Shown: positions 27,980 through 34,487 of the stretch, piece after piece | Numbering within the stretch: the first letter of the stretch is position 1 | Layout of the letters: every line of letters starts with the position of its first letter | Assembly (NCBI GenBank): GCA_910577315.1 | Contig: CAJTME010000005.1 | Coordinates: 31,709-95,708, forward strand | Source: an uncultured Muribaculaceae bacterium | GTDB taxonomy: Bacteria > Bacteroidota > Bacteroidia > Bacteroidales > Muribaculaceae | DNA: 64,000 nt | Direction: 5' to 3' | Position numbers and translations under genes: made by a program | The notes under the pieces: generated by a model | What the model saw: the letters and a program-made list of their open reading frames with translations, nothing else | The model's database searches: none | Told to the model about the DNA's origin: nothing

Positions 27980-28509
27980 TCCGTAAGCTTTATGATGCCG
28001 AAAACGGCATAGATGAGGCAGTCGAGATAGTTGGAGTCAATGCCTTCCGACACCCGGACCTCGCCGTCGTTGTCTTCGATTTCCTTGACACGCTCGATTT
28101 TTGTGAGGATGAAGTCGGTATATGACAGCACCCTCATTCCGCGCCACGCCTCGTCGTAGTCATGGTTTTTCTTCTGCAGCAGCTCGCGTGCCTCGGCAGC
28201 CACCTGGTCGTATAGGCCTGTGGCGCGGGCCGTGTCGATGTCCTTGGTGTCCACGAAACCCAGCCGCAGCTGTATTATGCCTATTATGGCATAGTTTACG
28301 ATTGCCATGAACTCGGGCAGGATTCCTTCGCCGACAGCCGAACGGCGCTTTATTTCAAGCGAACGTATGCGCTTGGCTTTTATGAAAATCTGGTCGGTCA
28401 CGCTTTGGGGGCGCATAATGCGCCACGAAGCGCCATAATCTTTCAGCTTGGCCACGAACACCTCGCGGCATTCTGCCATAGCCTTGTCAAACTGGGCATT
28501 GGTATCCAT
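27976..28509 (-). CDS. Tandem DUF1599 protein
   Basis: A 177-residue cytoplasmic protein made of two DUF1599 repeats: residues 5-85 (CREVFVAKLKDYGASWRIMR) and 100-175 (ARELLQKKNHDYDEAWRGMR). The start at 28509 (MDTNAQFDKAM) is chosen over one nine codons upstream because it matches the conserved beginning and keeps the promoter free. DUF1599 has been linked to nucleotide modification in comparative studies, but the activity is not established. It is always next to the DoxX-like gene in Bacteroidales. Confidence 0.87.
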   Translation of the reverse strand: MDTNAQFDKAMAECREVFVAKLKDYGASWRIMRPQSVTDQIFIKAKRIRSLEIKRRSAVGEGILPEFMAIVNYAIIGIIQLRLGFVDTKDIDTARATGLYDQVAAEARELLQKKNHDYDEAWRGMRVLSYTDFILTKIERVKEIEDNDGEVRVSEGIDSNYLDCLIYAVFGIIKLTE

Positions 28510-28525
28510 AGAACGAAATTTTGTG

Positions 28526-28533
28526 CAAAAATA
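28526..28533 (-). promoter_or_regulatory. -7 box for the DUF1599-MATE-FAD operon
   Basis: TATTTTTG on the minus strand ends 17 bases before the ATG at 28509. The region is A-rich and a -33 box is unclear. Confidence 0.35.
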
Positions 28534-28588
28534 CAAAAAAAATCCGAGGTAGCGCCCGCCGGTAGATTAAAACGAGACAAGACCGTAA

Positions 28589-28622
28589 ACAACGAACCCT
28601 GCCGGGGAGCAGGGCTCGTTGT
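28589..28622 (-). terminator. Hairpin after rprY
   Basis: ACAACGAACCCTGC (28589-28602) pairs with 28609-28622 over 14 positions with one mismatch and a six-base loop. It lies 18 bases after the rprY stop and separates rprXY from the next operon. The U run is weak. Confidence 0.55.
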
Positions 28623-28640
28623 GGGTCGTGGTGGCGTCCG

Positions 28641-29348
28641 TTATCGGGTAGCCTCAACTTCGGGGGCGATGAGCTTATAGCCCTTGCCGTGGATGTTGAT
28701 GATTTCGATGGATGGATCATCCTTCAGATGCTTGCGCAGTTTCGTGATGTAGACATCCATCGAGCGGGCGTTGAAATAATTGTCGTCGATCCAAATGGTC
28801 TTGAGCGCGTAGTTACGTTCAAGAATCATGTTGACATGGGCGCAGAGCAGGCTCAGCAATTCCGACTCCTTGGTGGTGAGCTTCGTCACCTTGTCGTCGA
28901 TCATCAGCACCTGTTTCTGAGTGTCGAAAGTGAAGCGGCCGATTTTATACATGGTCACTTCCTTGCCCTTCTTTCCCTTGACGCGGCGCAGGATGGCCTC
29001 GATGCGCAACACGAGCTCCTCCATCGAGAAAGGCTTGGTGATATAGTCGTCGGCTCCGATTTTGAAGCCCTCGAGAATATCTTCCTTCAGCGACTTGGCC
29101 GTCAAGAAGATAATAGGCACCTCGGCGTTGAAGGTGCGGATTTCCTGTGCCAGGGTGAAGCCGTCTTTCTTAGGCATCATCACATCGAGCACACAGATGT
29201 CATATTTTCCTTTGAGGAAAGCCTTGTAACCGGCTTCGCCGTCCGAATAGAGGTCGGCGTTGAAGCCCTTGGCCTGGAGATATTCGCGCAGGAGCATGCC
29301 GAGATTCTCGTCGTCCTCGCAAAGGAGGATTCTCATACGTTCTTCCAT
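28641..29348 (-). CDS. rprY: OmpR-family response regulator RprY
   Basis: Cytoplasmic DNA-binding regulator. The receiver has acidic residues 11-13 (EDD), phosphoacceptor Asp55 in ICVLDVMMP, and KPFS near 106. A winged-helix effector covers about 130-230 (LTTKESELLSLL, YFNARSMDVYITKLRKHLKDDPSIEIINIHGKGYKL). The sequence closely fits Bacteroides/Porphyromonas RprY, known to affect redox and stress genes. At 235 residues it is full length. It starts six bases after the rprX stop. Confidence 0.93.
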   Translation of the reverse strand: MEERMRILLCEDDENLGMLLREYLQAKGFNADLYSDGEAGYKAFLKGKYDICVLDVMMPKKDGFTLAQEIRTFNAEVPIIFLTAKSLKEDILEGFKIGADDYITKPFSMEELVLRIEAILRRVKGKKGKEVTMYKIGRFTFDTQKQVLMIDDKVTKLTTKESELLSLLCAHVNMILERNYALKTIWIDDNYFNARSMDVYITKLRKHLKDDPSIEIINIHGKGYKLIAPEVEATR

Positions 29349-29354
29349 AATTCC

Positions 29355-30884
29355 TTAGTTTTTAGAGAGTGGTAATATTATTATAAATTTTGTTCCAACA
29401 TTGAGTTCGCTTTCCACCGAGATGGTGCCGCCCAGCTCCGTCACCATCTTGTGCACATAGGCCAGGCCGAGACCGAAGCCCTTTACATCATGGCGGTTGC
29501 CGGTCGATACCCGGTAGAATTTGTCGAAAATTTTCTTGAGGTCGTCGCGGCGTATTCCGATGCCGTTGTCGGCGATGGTGATCTCGAGGCGTTCGCCCGG
29601 CAGGTCGCGCGAGGCCACCGCAAGGTGCAGCGGACGCTCCTCCGAGCGGTATTTCACTGCATTGTCGAGCAGGTTGAAGATGACATTAGTGAAGTGCATC
29701 TCGTCCACCTCCACGAGGGCGTTCATCGCGTCGAGGTCGGCCGTGATATGGCCGCCATATTTCTCCACCTTCAGTTTGAACGTGTTGACGATGTTGTAGA
29801 CCACCAGGTTCGCGTCAATCTCCTCAATCTTCAGTGTGGCTTTCTGCCGGTCGAACATCGACATCTGCAACACCTTTTCCACCTGGAAACGCAGACGCTT
29901 GGTCTCGTCGTTCACCACCTGGGCAATCTGCTGCAGCATGGTGGGCGATTTCCTCACGGCGGGGTCGTTCAGCATCTGCGCCGCCAGCGAGATGGACGAT
30001 ATTGGCGTCTTGAACTCGTGGGTCATGTTGTTGATGAAATCATTTTTCATCTCGGTTAGTTTCTTCTGCCTGAATGCCACGATGATGGTATACACGAAGA
30101 TTATCAGCAATATGAGCGTGAACGCGAACGCCGGCACCATGAACGAGATCGAACTGAAAATGTAGTCGCGCTTGGTCGGGAAATACACTTTCAGGAAAAA
30201 CAGCCGTTGCGAGCGGTCACGCGGGAAAAGCGTCTGTGTGAACACCTCGTCGACATCCGCGCCCGGCTGATAACCCGCCGAGCTGTACTGCACCAATCCG
30301 GCGCGGTTGACCACCGCAAACTCAAAGGGCACGTCGATGCCGAGGGTGTCAAGCTGCTGACGCAGGTATTTACGAACCAGGGCCGAATCGGCGCGCTCGG
30401 TGATGGGACGTTCCGAAGCCGACGAAATGATGTTGAGAATCACATCATCGAGCACACCCTTTTGGTAGAGGTAATGCGAGCGGTAGACATCCTGCATTGT
30501 CTGGAAATGCTGGCCGACCAGCGAACCGCCGGTCTGTATCTTGTTGATTTCGCTCATATCGCCCTTGATGGTGAGGTCGGCCTCAAGGCCGGTCGATGTC
30601 GTGAACGACAGCTTTACCCCTTCCTGGCGCGGCAACGCGTTGCCGAGACGCTGCGCATATATGCTCTGCGACTCAACGCGGCTCACCTCGTCCTCAAGGA
30701 AGTGGCGGGTCTCATCCTGTTCGAGCTGCTGCCCCACGGCAAGGAGGCTCTGGCGCACACCCTGGGTGAATTGCTCATAACGGATTTCGACTATGTTCTT
30801 CATATAAAATATCTGGATGAAAAGCAGACCGATGAACGTAAACGCCATCAGCACGGTCAAAATCCAGATTGTCTGTTTCTTCAT
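29355..30884 (-). CDS. rprX: Sensor histidine kinase RprX
   Basis: Inner-membrane kinase that phosphorylates RprY. It has a membrane segment at about 6-28, a periplasmic sensor domain up to about 245, and a second segment at 247-270. The HisKA domain follows with His289 in FINNMTHEFKTPISS, then an ATPase domain with NLLDNAVKY, IADNGIGIRRDD and GFGLGLAYVHKM. At 509 residues it is complete. It is the first gene of the rprXY operon and has a well-formed promoter about 140 bases upstream next to the hairpin island. Confidence 0.93.
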   Translation of the reverse strand: MKKQTIWILTVLMAFTFIGLLFIQIFYMKNIVEIRYEQFTQGVRQSLLAVGQQLEQDETRHFLEDEVSRVESQSIYAQRLGNALPRQEGVKLSFTTSTGLEADLTIKGDMSEINKIQTGGSLVGQHFQTMQDVYRSHYLYQKGVLDDVILNIISSASERPITERADSALVRKYLRQQLDTLGIDVPFEFAVVNRAGLVQYSSAGYQPGADVDEVFTQTLFPRDRSQRLFFLKVYFPTKRDYIFSSISFMVPAFAFTLILLIIFVYTIIVAFRQKKLTEMKNDFINNMTHEFKTPISSISLAAQMLNDPAVRKSPTMLQQIAQVVNDETKRLRFQVEKVLQMSMFDRQKATLKIEEIDANLVVYNIVNTFKLKVEKYGGHITADLDAMNALVEVDEMHFTNVIFNLLDNAVKYRSEERPLHLAVASRDLPGERLEITIADNGIGIRRDDLKKIFDKFYRVSTGNRHDVKGFGLGLAYVHKMVTELGGTISVESELNVGTKFIIILPLSKN

Positions 30885-31103
30885 CTTTTAATAGTGGTGC
30901 CGCCCGACAGGGCGAAGTCTAAGTTTATTATATTTAACAATTGGCGCGGCCTATTGTTTGCAAAATTTTAGTTAGGTAAATTTTTTAAAATCAACACACA
31001 TCAGCGGCGCTTTAACATTCAAGTGCAAAATTAGCATAAAATTTTAACAATGCAAAGGATGATGCAAAAAAATTGCCCCGCCCTAATGAAAGCCGTCGGG
31101 GCG
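30885..31103. promoter_or_regulatory. rprX promoter and long leader
   Basis: On the minus strand TAATTTTG (plus 31026-31033) is preceded by TTTG (plus 31053-31056) with 19 bases between, a canonical pair of boxes. The mRNA leader would be about 130 bases, A/T-rich, without a recognisable riboswitch. A GCCCCG/CGGGGC hairpin at 31075-31102 lies just upstream, at the edge of the repeat island. Confidence 0.6.
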
Positions 31104-31450
31104 GAGGATGCAGTCGTTATGGCGGGCATGGATGTGTAGCCGATGCAGTCGTCGGAGACGCCGCGTGGGATGGCCGATGCAGTCGTCGGAGACGACGACG
31201 TTGTCGTTAGCCCCACCAAGAGCCCCTAAGGCGATTGGTGGGGGGAGGGGGCGTTGTATTATTATAGGAGTCCTCGTAGAGGACGAGGTCGTGGGCGGTC
31301 ACGATAACGTCCTCTACGAGGACCGGATGTGGGTGGGTGCCTCTCGTCACCCCACCAATCGCCTTTGGGCTCTTGGTGGGGATAACGACAATGGCGTCCT
31401 CTGCGAGGACTGACGATGACACTGCTGTTTGCGGCGTCCTCTGCGAGGAC
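31104..31450. repeat. Composite hairpin repeat, copy 1, plus extra partial units
   Basis: The core runs 31182-31410 (229 nt): H1 GTCGTCGGAGACGAC (31182-31196), IR with CCCCACCAA/TTGGTGGGG arms (31211-31243), H2 GTCCTCGTAGAGGAC (31270-31284), H3 GTCCTCTACGAGGAC (31309-31323), IR' the reverse complement of IR (31350-31381), H4 GTCCTCTGCGAGGAC (31396-31410). Gaps are 14, 26, 24, 26 and 14. Before it are partial GATGCAGTCGT-type starts (31107, 31143), and after it an orphan H4 at 31436-31450. Two short open frames crossing it are by-products of the repeat. Confidence 0.92.
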
Positions 31451-31517
31451 TGCGCTTGCTTCGCCGTGTCGGTGGCGGCGGGACCATGGGGGGGCAGTCA
31501 TAGTCTATATGCCTGCA

Positions 31518-31961
31518 TTATGTCAATAACCCATCATTCCATGCAATTCCTTCGTTGTGCGCCATTTCTTCAAGCTCATCCTCGAACGACTGGCGGCCAT
31601 GATGCACGCGCTGATTCTTTATATATTCAATCACCGTGGATTTATCCGTCTGAGACTTTGAAAATGAGAAATACTCCCTGCCCCACCCTTCAAAAGCCGG
31701 AAACATCCCGCTCCTCTTCATCCACAGACTGCTTTTACGCTTTATCTCACCCACTAAGTCAGCTATCCCTACCGATGGATGAACATCAACAAATATATGA
31801 ATGTGGTTTTCTATTCCTCCAATTCTCAACAGGCGGCATTTTCGGGAGTCTATAATACTCCATATGTACCGGTAGATGTCCTCGCAATGCGATGAGGTTA
31901 TGGTCATCTTACGGCAATACGTATTTATGACAATGTGATGAAGTGACAGTGTCGTACTCAT
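31518..31961 (-). CDS. tnpA: IS200-like Y1 (HUH) transposase
   Basis: A 147-residue single-strand DNA transposase of the Y1_Tnp family, which cuts at hairpins with one tyrosine. The metal-binding HUH motif is HIH at 53-55 (ENHIHIFVDV) and the nucleophile is Tyr113 in VIEYIKNQ. W80 and the GWGREYFSFS stretch also match IS200/IS605 TnpA. No stop or frameshift is seen, so it should be active. It sits in a block between repeat copies 1 and 2, with its own strong promoter. Its size fits IS200 TnpA; RAYT proteins are relatives that often have a C-terminal extension. No TnpB is nearby. Confidence 0.92.
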   Translation of the reverse strand: MSTTLSLHHIVINTYCRKMTITSSHCEDIYRYIWSIIDSRKCRLLRIGGIENHIHIFVDVHPSVGIADLVGEIKRKSSLWMKRSGMFPAFEGWGREYFSFSKSQTDKSTVIEYIKNQRVHHGRQSFEDELEEMAHNEGIAWNDGLLT

Positions 31962-31984
31962 GGCATTAGCGTTTGGTTTCCTCG

Positions 31985-32016
31985 CAAAGATAGTGATATT
32001 ATGACATTTATGCAAA
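31985..32016 (-). promoter_or_regulatory. Promoter of tnpA
   Basis: TATCTTTG (plus 31985-31992) and TTTG (plus 32013-32016) are spaced by 20 bases on the minus strand, the best-formed Bacteroidota promoter in the island, 23 bases from the tnpA ATG. Confidence 0.65.
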
Positions 32017-32043
32017 TGAACATCCGTCTTTTGGCACGATAAC

Positions 32044-32310
32044 GACCTCGGCGAGGGCGGCGAAGTGGCCGATGCAGTCGTCGGAGGCGACGATGTTCTC
32101 GTTAGCCCCACCATGAGCCCAAAGGCGATTGGTGGGGGGGAGGGGCGATTAACCTTTGTGGGAGTCCTCGTAGAGGACGTTTTTGTGGGCGGACACGATA
32201 ACGTCCTCTGCGAGGACTGGGTGTTAGTGGGCGCCTCTTGTCACCCCACCAATCGCCTTTGGGCTCTTGGTGAGGTTAACGACTATGGCGTCCTCTGCGA
32301 GGACTGACGC
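32044..32310. repeat. Composite hairpin repeat, copy 2
   Basis: The core runs 32077-32304 (228 nt) in the same orientation as copy 1: H1 GTCGTCGGAGGCGAC (32077-32091), IR (32106-32137), H2 (32164-32178), H3 with loop TGC (32203-32217), IR' (32244-32275), H4 (32290-32304). Gaps are 14, 26, 24, 26 and 14, exactly as in copy 1. A degenerate H4-like hairpin (GACCTCGGCGAGGGC, 32044-32058) precedes it, next to the tnpA promoter. Confidence 0.92.
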
Positions 32311-32339
32311 ACTCACCGCAGATGACAGCAGGGTGTGGG

Positions 32340-32605
32340 CGTTGTCGGAGCGGAGGATGCAGTCGTCGGAGACGACGATGGCGTCGTTAGCCCCACCAAG
32401 AGCCCAAAGGCGATTGGTGGGGGGGGCGATGTATCTTTATAGGAGTCCTCGTAGAGGACGTTTTTGTGGGCGGACACGATAACGTCCTCTACGAGGACTG
32501 GATGTGGGTGGGTGCCTCTCGTCACCCCACCAATCGCCTTTGGGCTCTTGGTGGGGCTAACGACAATGGCGTCCTCTGCGAGGACTGACGATGACACCGC
32601 TGATT
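32340..32605. repeat. Composite hairpin repeat, copy 3
   Basis: The core runs 32362-32585 (224 nt), directly repeated after copy 2: H1 (32362-32376), IR (32391-32422), H2 (32445-32459), H3 with loop TAC (32484-32498), IR' (32525-32556), H4 (32571-32585). Gaps are 14, 22, 24, 26 and 14; the four-base shortening is in the IR-H2 spacer. IR and IR' are exact reverse complements over 32 nt. The tail TGACGATGACAC is shared with copy 1. Confidence 0.92.
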
Positions 32606-32662
32606 GCGGCAGCCGGCGGCTCATTGGACGATACAGTCGTTGGCTGGGAGAGGTAGGGGTAC

Positions 32663-32692
32663 AAAAAAAGCCCCTCGGGGAGGGGCTTTTTT
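32663..32692 (-). terminator. Intrinsic terminator of the starch-binding-like gene
   Basis: AGCCCCTC at 32669-32676 pairs with GAGGGGCT at 32680-32687, leaving a three-base GGG loop. The hairpin is flanked by A runs on one side and T runs on the other, so it can act in both directions. It is 18 bases past the stop of the minus-strand gene and separates it from the repeat island. Confidence 0.8.
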
Positions 32693-32709
32693 ATGAGTTG
32701 GGGGCTGGA

Positions 32710-34173
32710 TTATTTCACAGCGACTTTGCGAACCTGGTTGCCGCGAACTTCAAGGAAGAGACCGTTGGCGGGGTTAGCCACGCGTACACCCTGAAGGTTG
32801 TAGTAAACGGCGGGAACATCTTCGGCAGCTTCGATGTCAGCTACACCAGAGGTCATGGTAACGGTGAGAGCGAGAGTCTCAGGCTCAAATGCGAAGAGGT
32901 AGGTAGAACCAATGTTAAGCGTAACGGTTGCATCACCGCCCTGGTCATTGAGCATGGTTACGGTCTGGCCAGGAATGGCTTCAACGCCCTTGTACCATCC
33001 GGATTCTACGCCATCTACAGTTTTGTAAACGATGAATGAGCATTCAGCAGTTGCGGGACGGATGGAAGCTGAATAAAGGCCGTTGTTCTCAACGAGTTCT
33101 GTCGAGGGCCAAAGTTCGCTTTCAAAATTACCCTTGAGGAAGTATTTCACAACAGCTTCAGTAATGGCGGTGCCAGTCACCTTGATTACAAGTGTGTTGA
33201 TGTTGAAGTCAACAGTAACGTCAGTAGCACCAAGACCTTCAACGCTCATATTGGCAGAACCACCGGCGGTGCAAGTGTATTCCTGACCGAGGGCCATAGC
33301 TTCGCCAGAAGTGTAGGTGTATTCGTCGTTCCACTTACCAGCTACAATGTCGGTGGTAATCTTGAAGTCACCTGAGAGTTTGTCAAGGTGAATAGTATAG
33401 TTACCATTGCCGTCAGCAGTCATCTTGTAGGCAGCAGAGCTTGTCCAGTTGCTTACCGAACCAACAATGTAAAGAGGAACTACATCAGGATCGGGGTCGT
33501 CACCACCGCCCTGACCAACTTCAACTGAGGTACCGTCAAGGTCGTAGGCATAACCGTTTTGGAAATCAACAGCGGGAAGATCTTCTGTCTTGTTTTCGTC
33601 ACTGCCGCCGTTAAGCTGCCAGCTTGTAACGGTAGCCAGCTTACGATCGTCTACTTTTATAGACCAATACTCAGTGCCGTTAACAGTAGTCTTGGTCATA
33701 GCAGAGCCAGGCCATCCGCCGAACACTTCAGGTCCCCAACTGTATATGTAAGCGACTGAATAGTCGTACTGCGAAACGGGGACATAGATTGTGGCATAGG
33801 TAATTTCAACCGCGCCAGCAGGGGTGAATACGCCATTCTTGATCGAGCCGATGGGATCAATGCTTCCACCTTTCAAGTTAACCTTGCCATAAACGGCATC
33901 AGCAGTTGCTGCAAGATCTTCTGTCCGGGCTCCGGTTCCATTGTCAAAGATAACATTTGTTTTAGCGTCCTCGATAGTTGCGGCATAGTAAGTTTTGCCG
34001 TCAATTTCAACAGTCTCGGTTACCTTTTCACCGGGCCATGTAGTAGCAGGGTTCCATGAATGGGCATACACGTTAGCCCAATCAGTTTCGCTGTTGTCCC
34101 AATAGACAGTCTTAGCAGAAGCAAAGCCTGACACCAGGGCAACCGCAGCGAGAGAAAGTAAAAACTTCTTCAT
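32710..34173 (-). CDS. Secreted starch-binding (CBM26-like) module protein with C-terminal sorting tail
   Basis: A 487-residue exported protein with a signal peptide (1-20, ending ASA). Two CBM26-like modules occupy about 20-110 (VYAHSWNPATTWPGEKV) and 120-220 (SYSVAYIYSWGPEVFGGWPG-type text). A SusE/F-like domain is at about 235-320 (LYIVGSVSNWTSSAAYKM) and another at 335-440. The end is YYNLQGVRVANPANGLF with a basic tail, resembling a type 9 secretion sorting signal. It has no lipobox, so differs from SusE/F. A role in binding starch at the cell surface or outside is inferred. It has a canonical promoter and a strong terminator, so it is transcribed alone. Confidence 0.85.
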   Translation of the reverse strand: MKKFLLSLAAVALVSGFASAKTVYWDNSETDWANVYAHSWNPATTWPGEKVTETVEIDGKTYYAATIEDAKTNVIFDNGTGARTEDLAATADAVYGKVNLKGGSIDPIGSIKNGVFTPAGAVEITYATIYVPVSQYDYSVAYIYSWGPEVFGGWPGSAMTKTTVNGTEYWSIKVDDRKLATVTSWQLNGGSDENKTEDLPAVDFQNGYAYDLDGTSVEVGQGGGDDPDPDVVPLYIVGSVSNWTSSAAYKMTADGNGNYTIHLDKLSGDFKITTDIVAGKWNDEYTYTSGEAMALGQEYTCTAGGSANMSVEGLGATDVTVDFNINTLVIKVTGTAITEAVVKYFLKGNFESELWPSTELVENNGLYSASIRPATAECSFIVYKTVDGVESGWYKGVEAIPGQTVTMLNDQGGDATVTLNIGSTYLFAFEPETLALTVTMTSGVADIEAAEDVPAVYYNLQGVRVANPANGLFLEVRGNQVRKVAVK

Positions 34174-34295
34174 TGAATTGGTTGATTTAAGGGGTAAATA
34201 TTAAGTTAGATAATGATAATTTTGACGCGTGCAATAGGGGGATTAGTTAAGGGTTCTTTAAGTAAATCGGTAATCAATCTCTGCATTTGTCGAGG

Positions 34296-34327
34296 CAAAG
34301 TTAGATATTTTAATGTTTACGGCCAAA
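34296..34327 (-). promoter_or_regulatory. Promoter of the starch-binding-like gene
   Basis: TAACTTTG (plus 34296-34303) with TTTG (plus 34324-34327) at 20-base spacing on the minus strand, a full match to the Bacteroidota consensus. Confidence 0.7.
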
Positions 34328-34440
34328 TTTTTCTGCAAATAATTTTTAATTATTTTTCGTGGGAGAGCATGTGCGGGGGCTGTGGGGCTGTGGCGCCGTG
34401 ATAGTCCACGATAAGACGCCCCATCATGCCAATATACAGC

Positions 34441-34467
34441 GCCAGCCGGCGCGGGGCGTCGGCTGGC
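34441..34467 (-). terminator. Possible terminator of the etf operon
   Basis: GCCAGCCG and CGGCTGGC form an eight-base GC-rich stem with an 11-base loop, 20 bases past the acyl-CoA dehydrogenase stop. There is no U run, so this could equally be an mRNA-stabilising hairpin. Confidence 0.35.
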
Positions 34468-34487
34468 GGTATCGTGGGAGGGTTGGA

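Larger units (their letters stand above)
34174..34487. other. Intergenic region: promoter for the starch-binding gene and a hairpin
   Basis: About 315 bases without a gene. It holds the promoter at 34296-34327, giving a leader of about 115 bases, and a hairpin GCCAGCCG/CGGCTGGC at 34441-34467 which follows the acyl-CoA dehydrogenase stop. The leader is A/T-rich; no known riboswitch is recognised. Confidence 0.6.

Noticed and set aside
31108..31413. Open frames crossing repeat copies 1, 2 and 3
   Set aside because: They exist only because the same repeat is open in that frame; no start context and no homology. The DNA structure explains the repetition better.
31104..32605. CRISPR array
   Set aside because: The repeats are internally palindromic and of several kinds, spacers are shared between copies rather than unique, and no cas gene is present.
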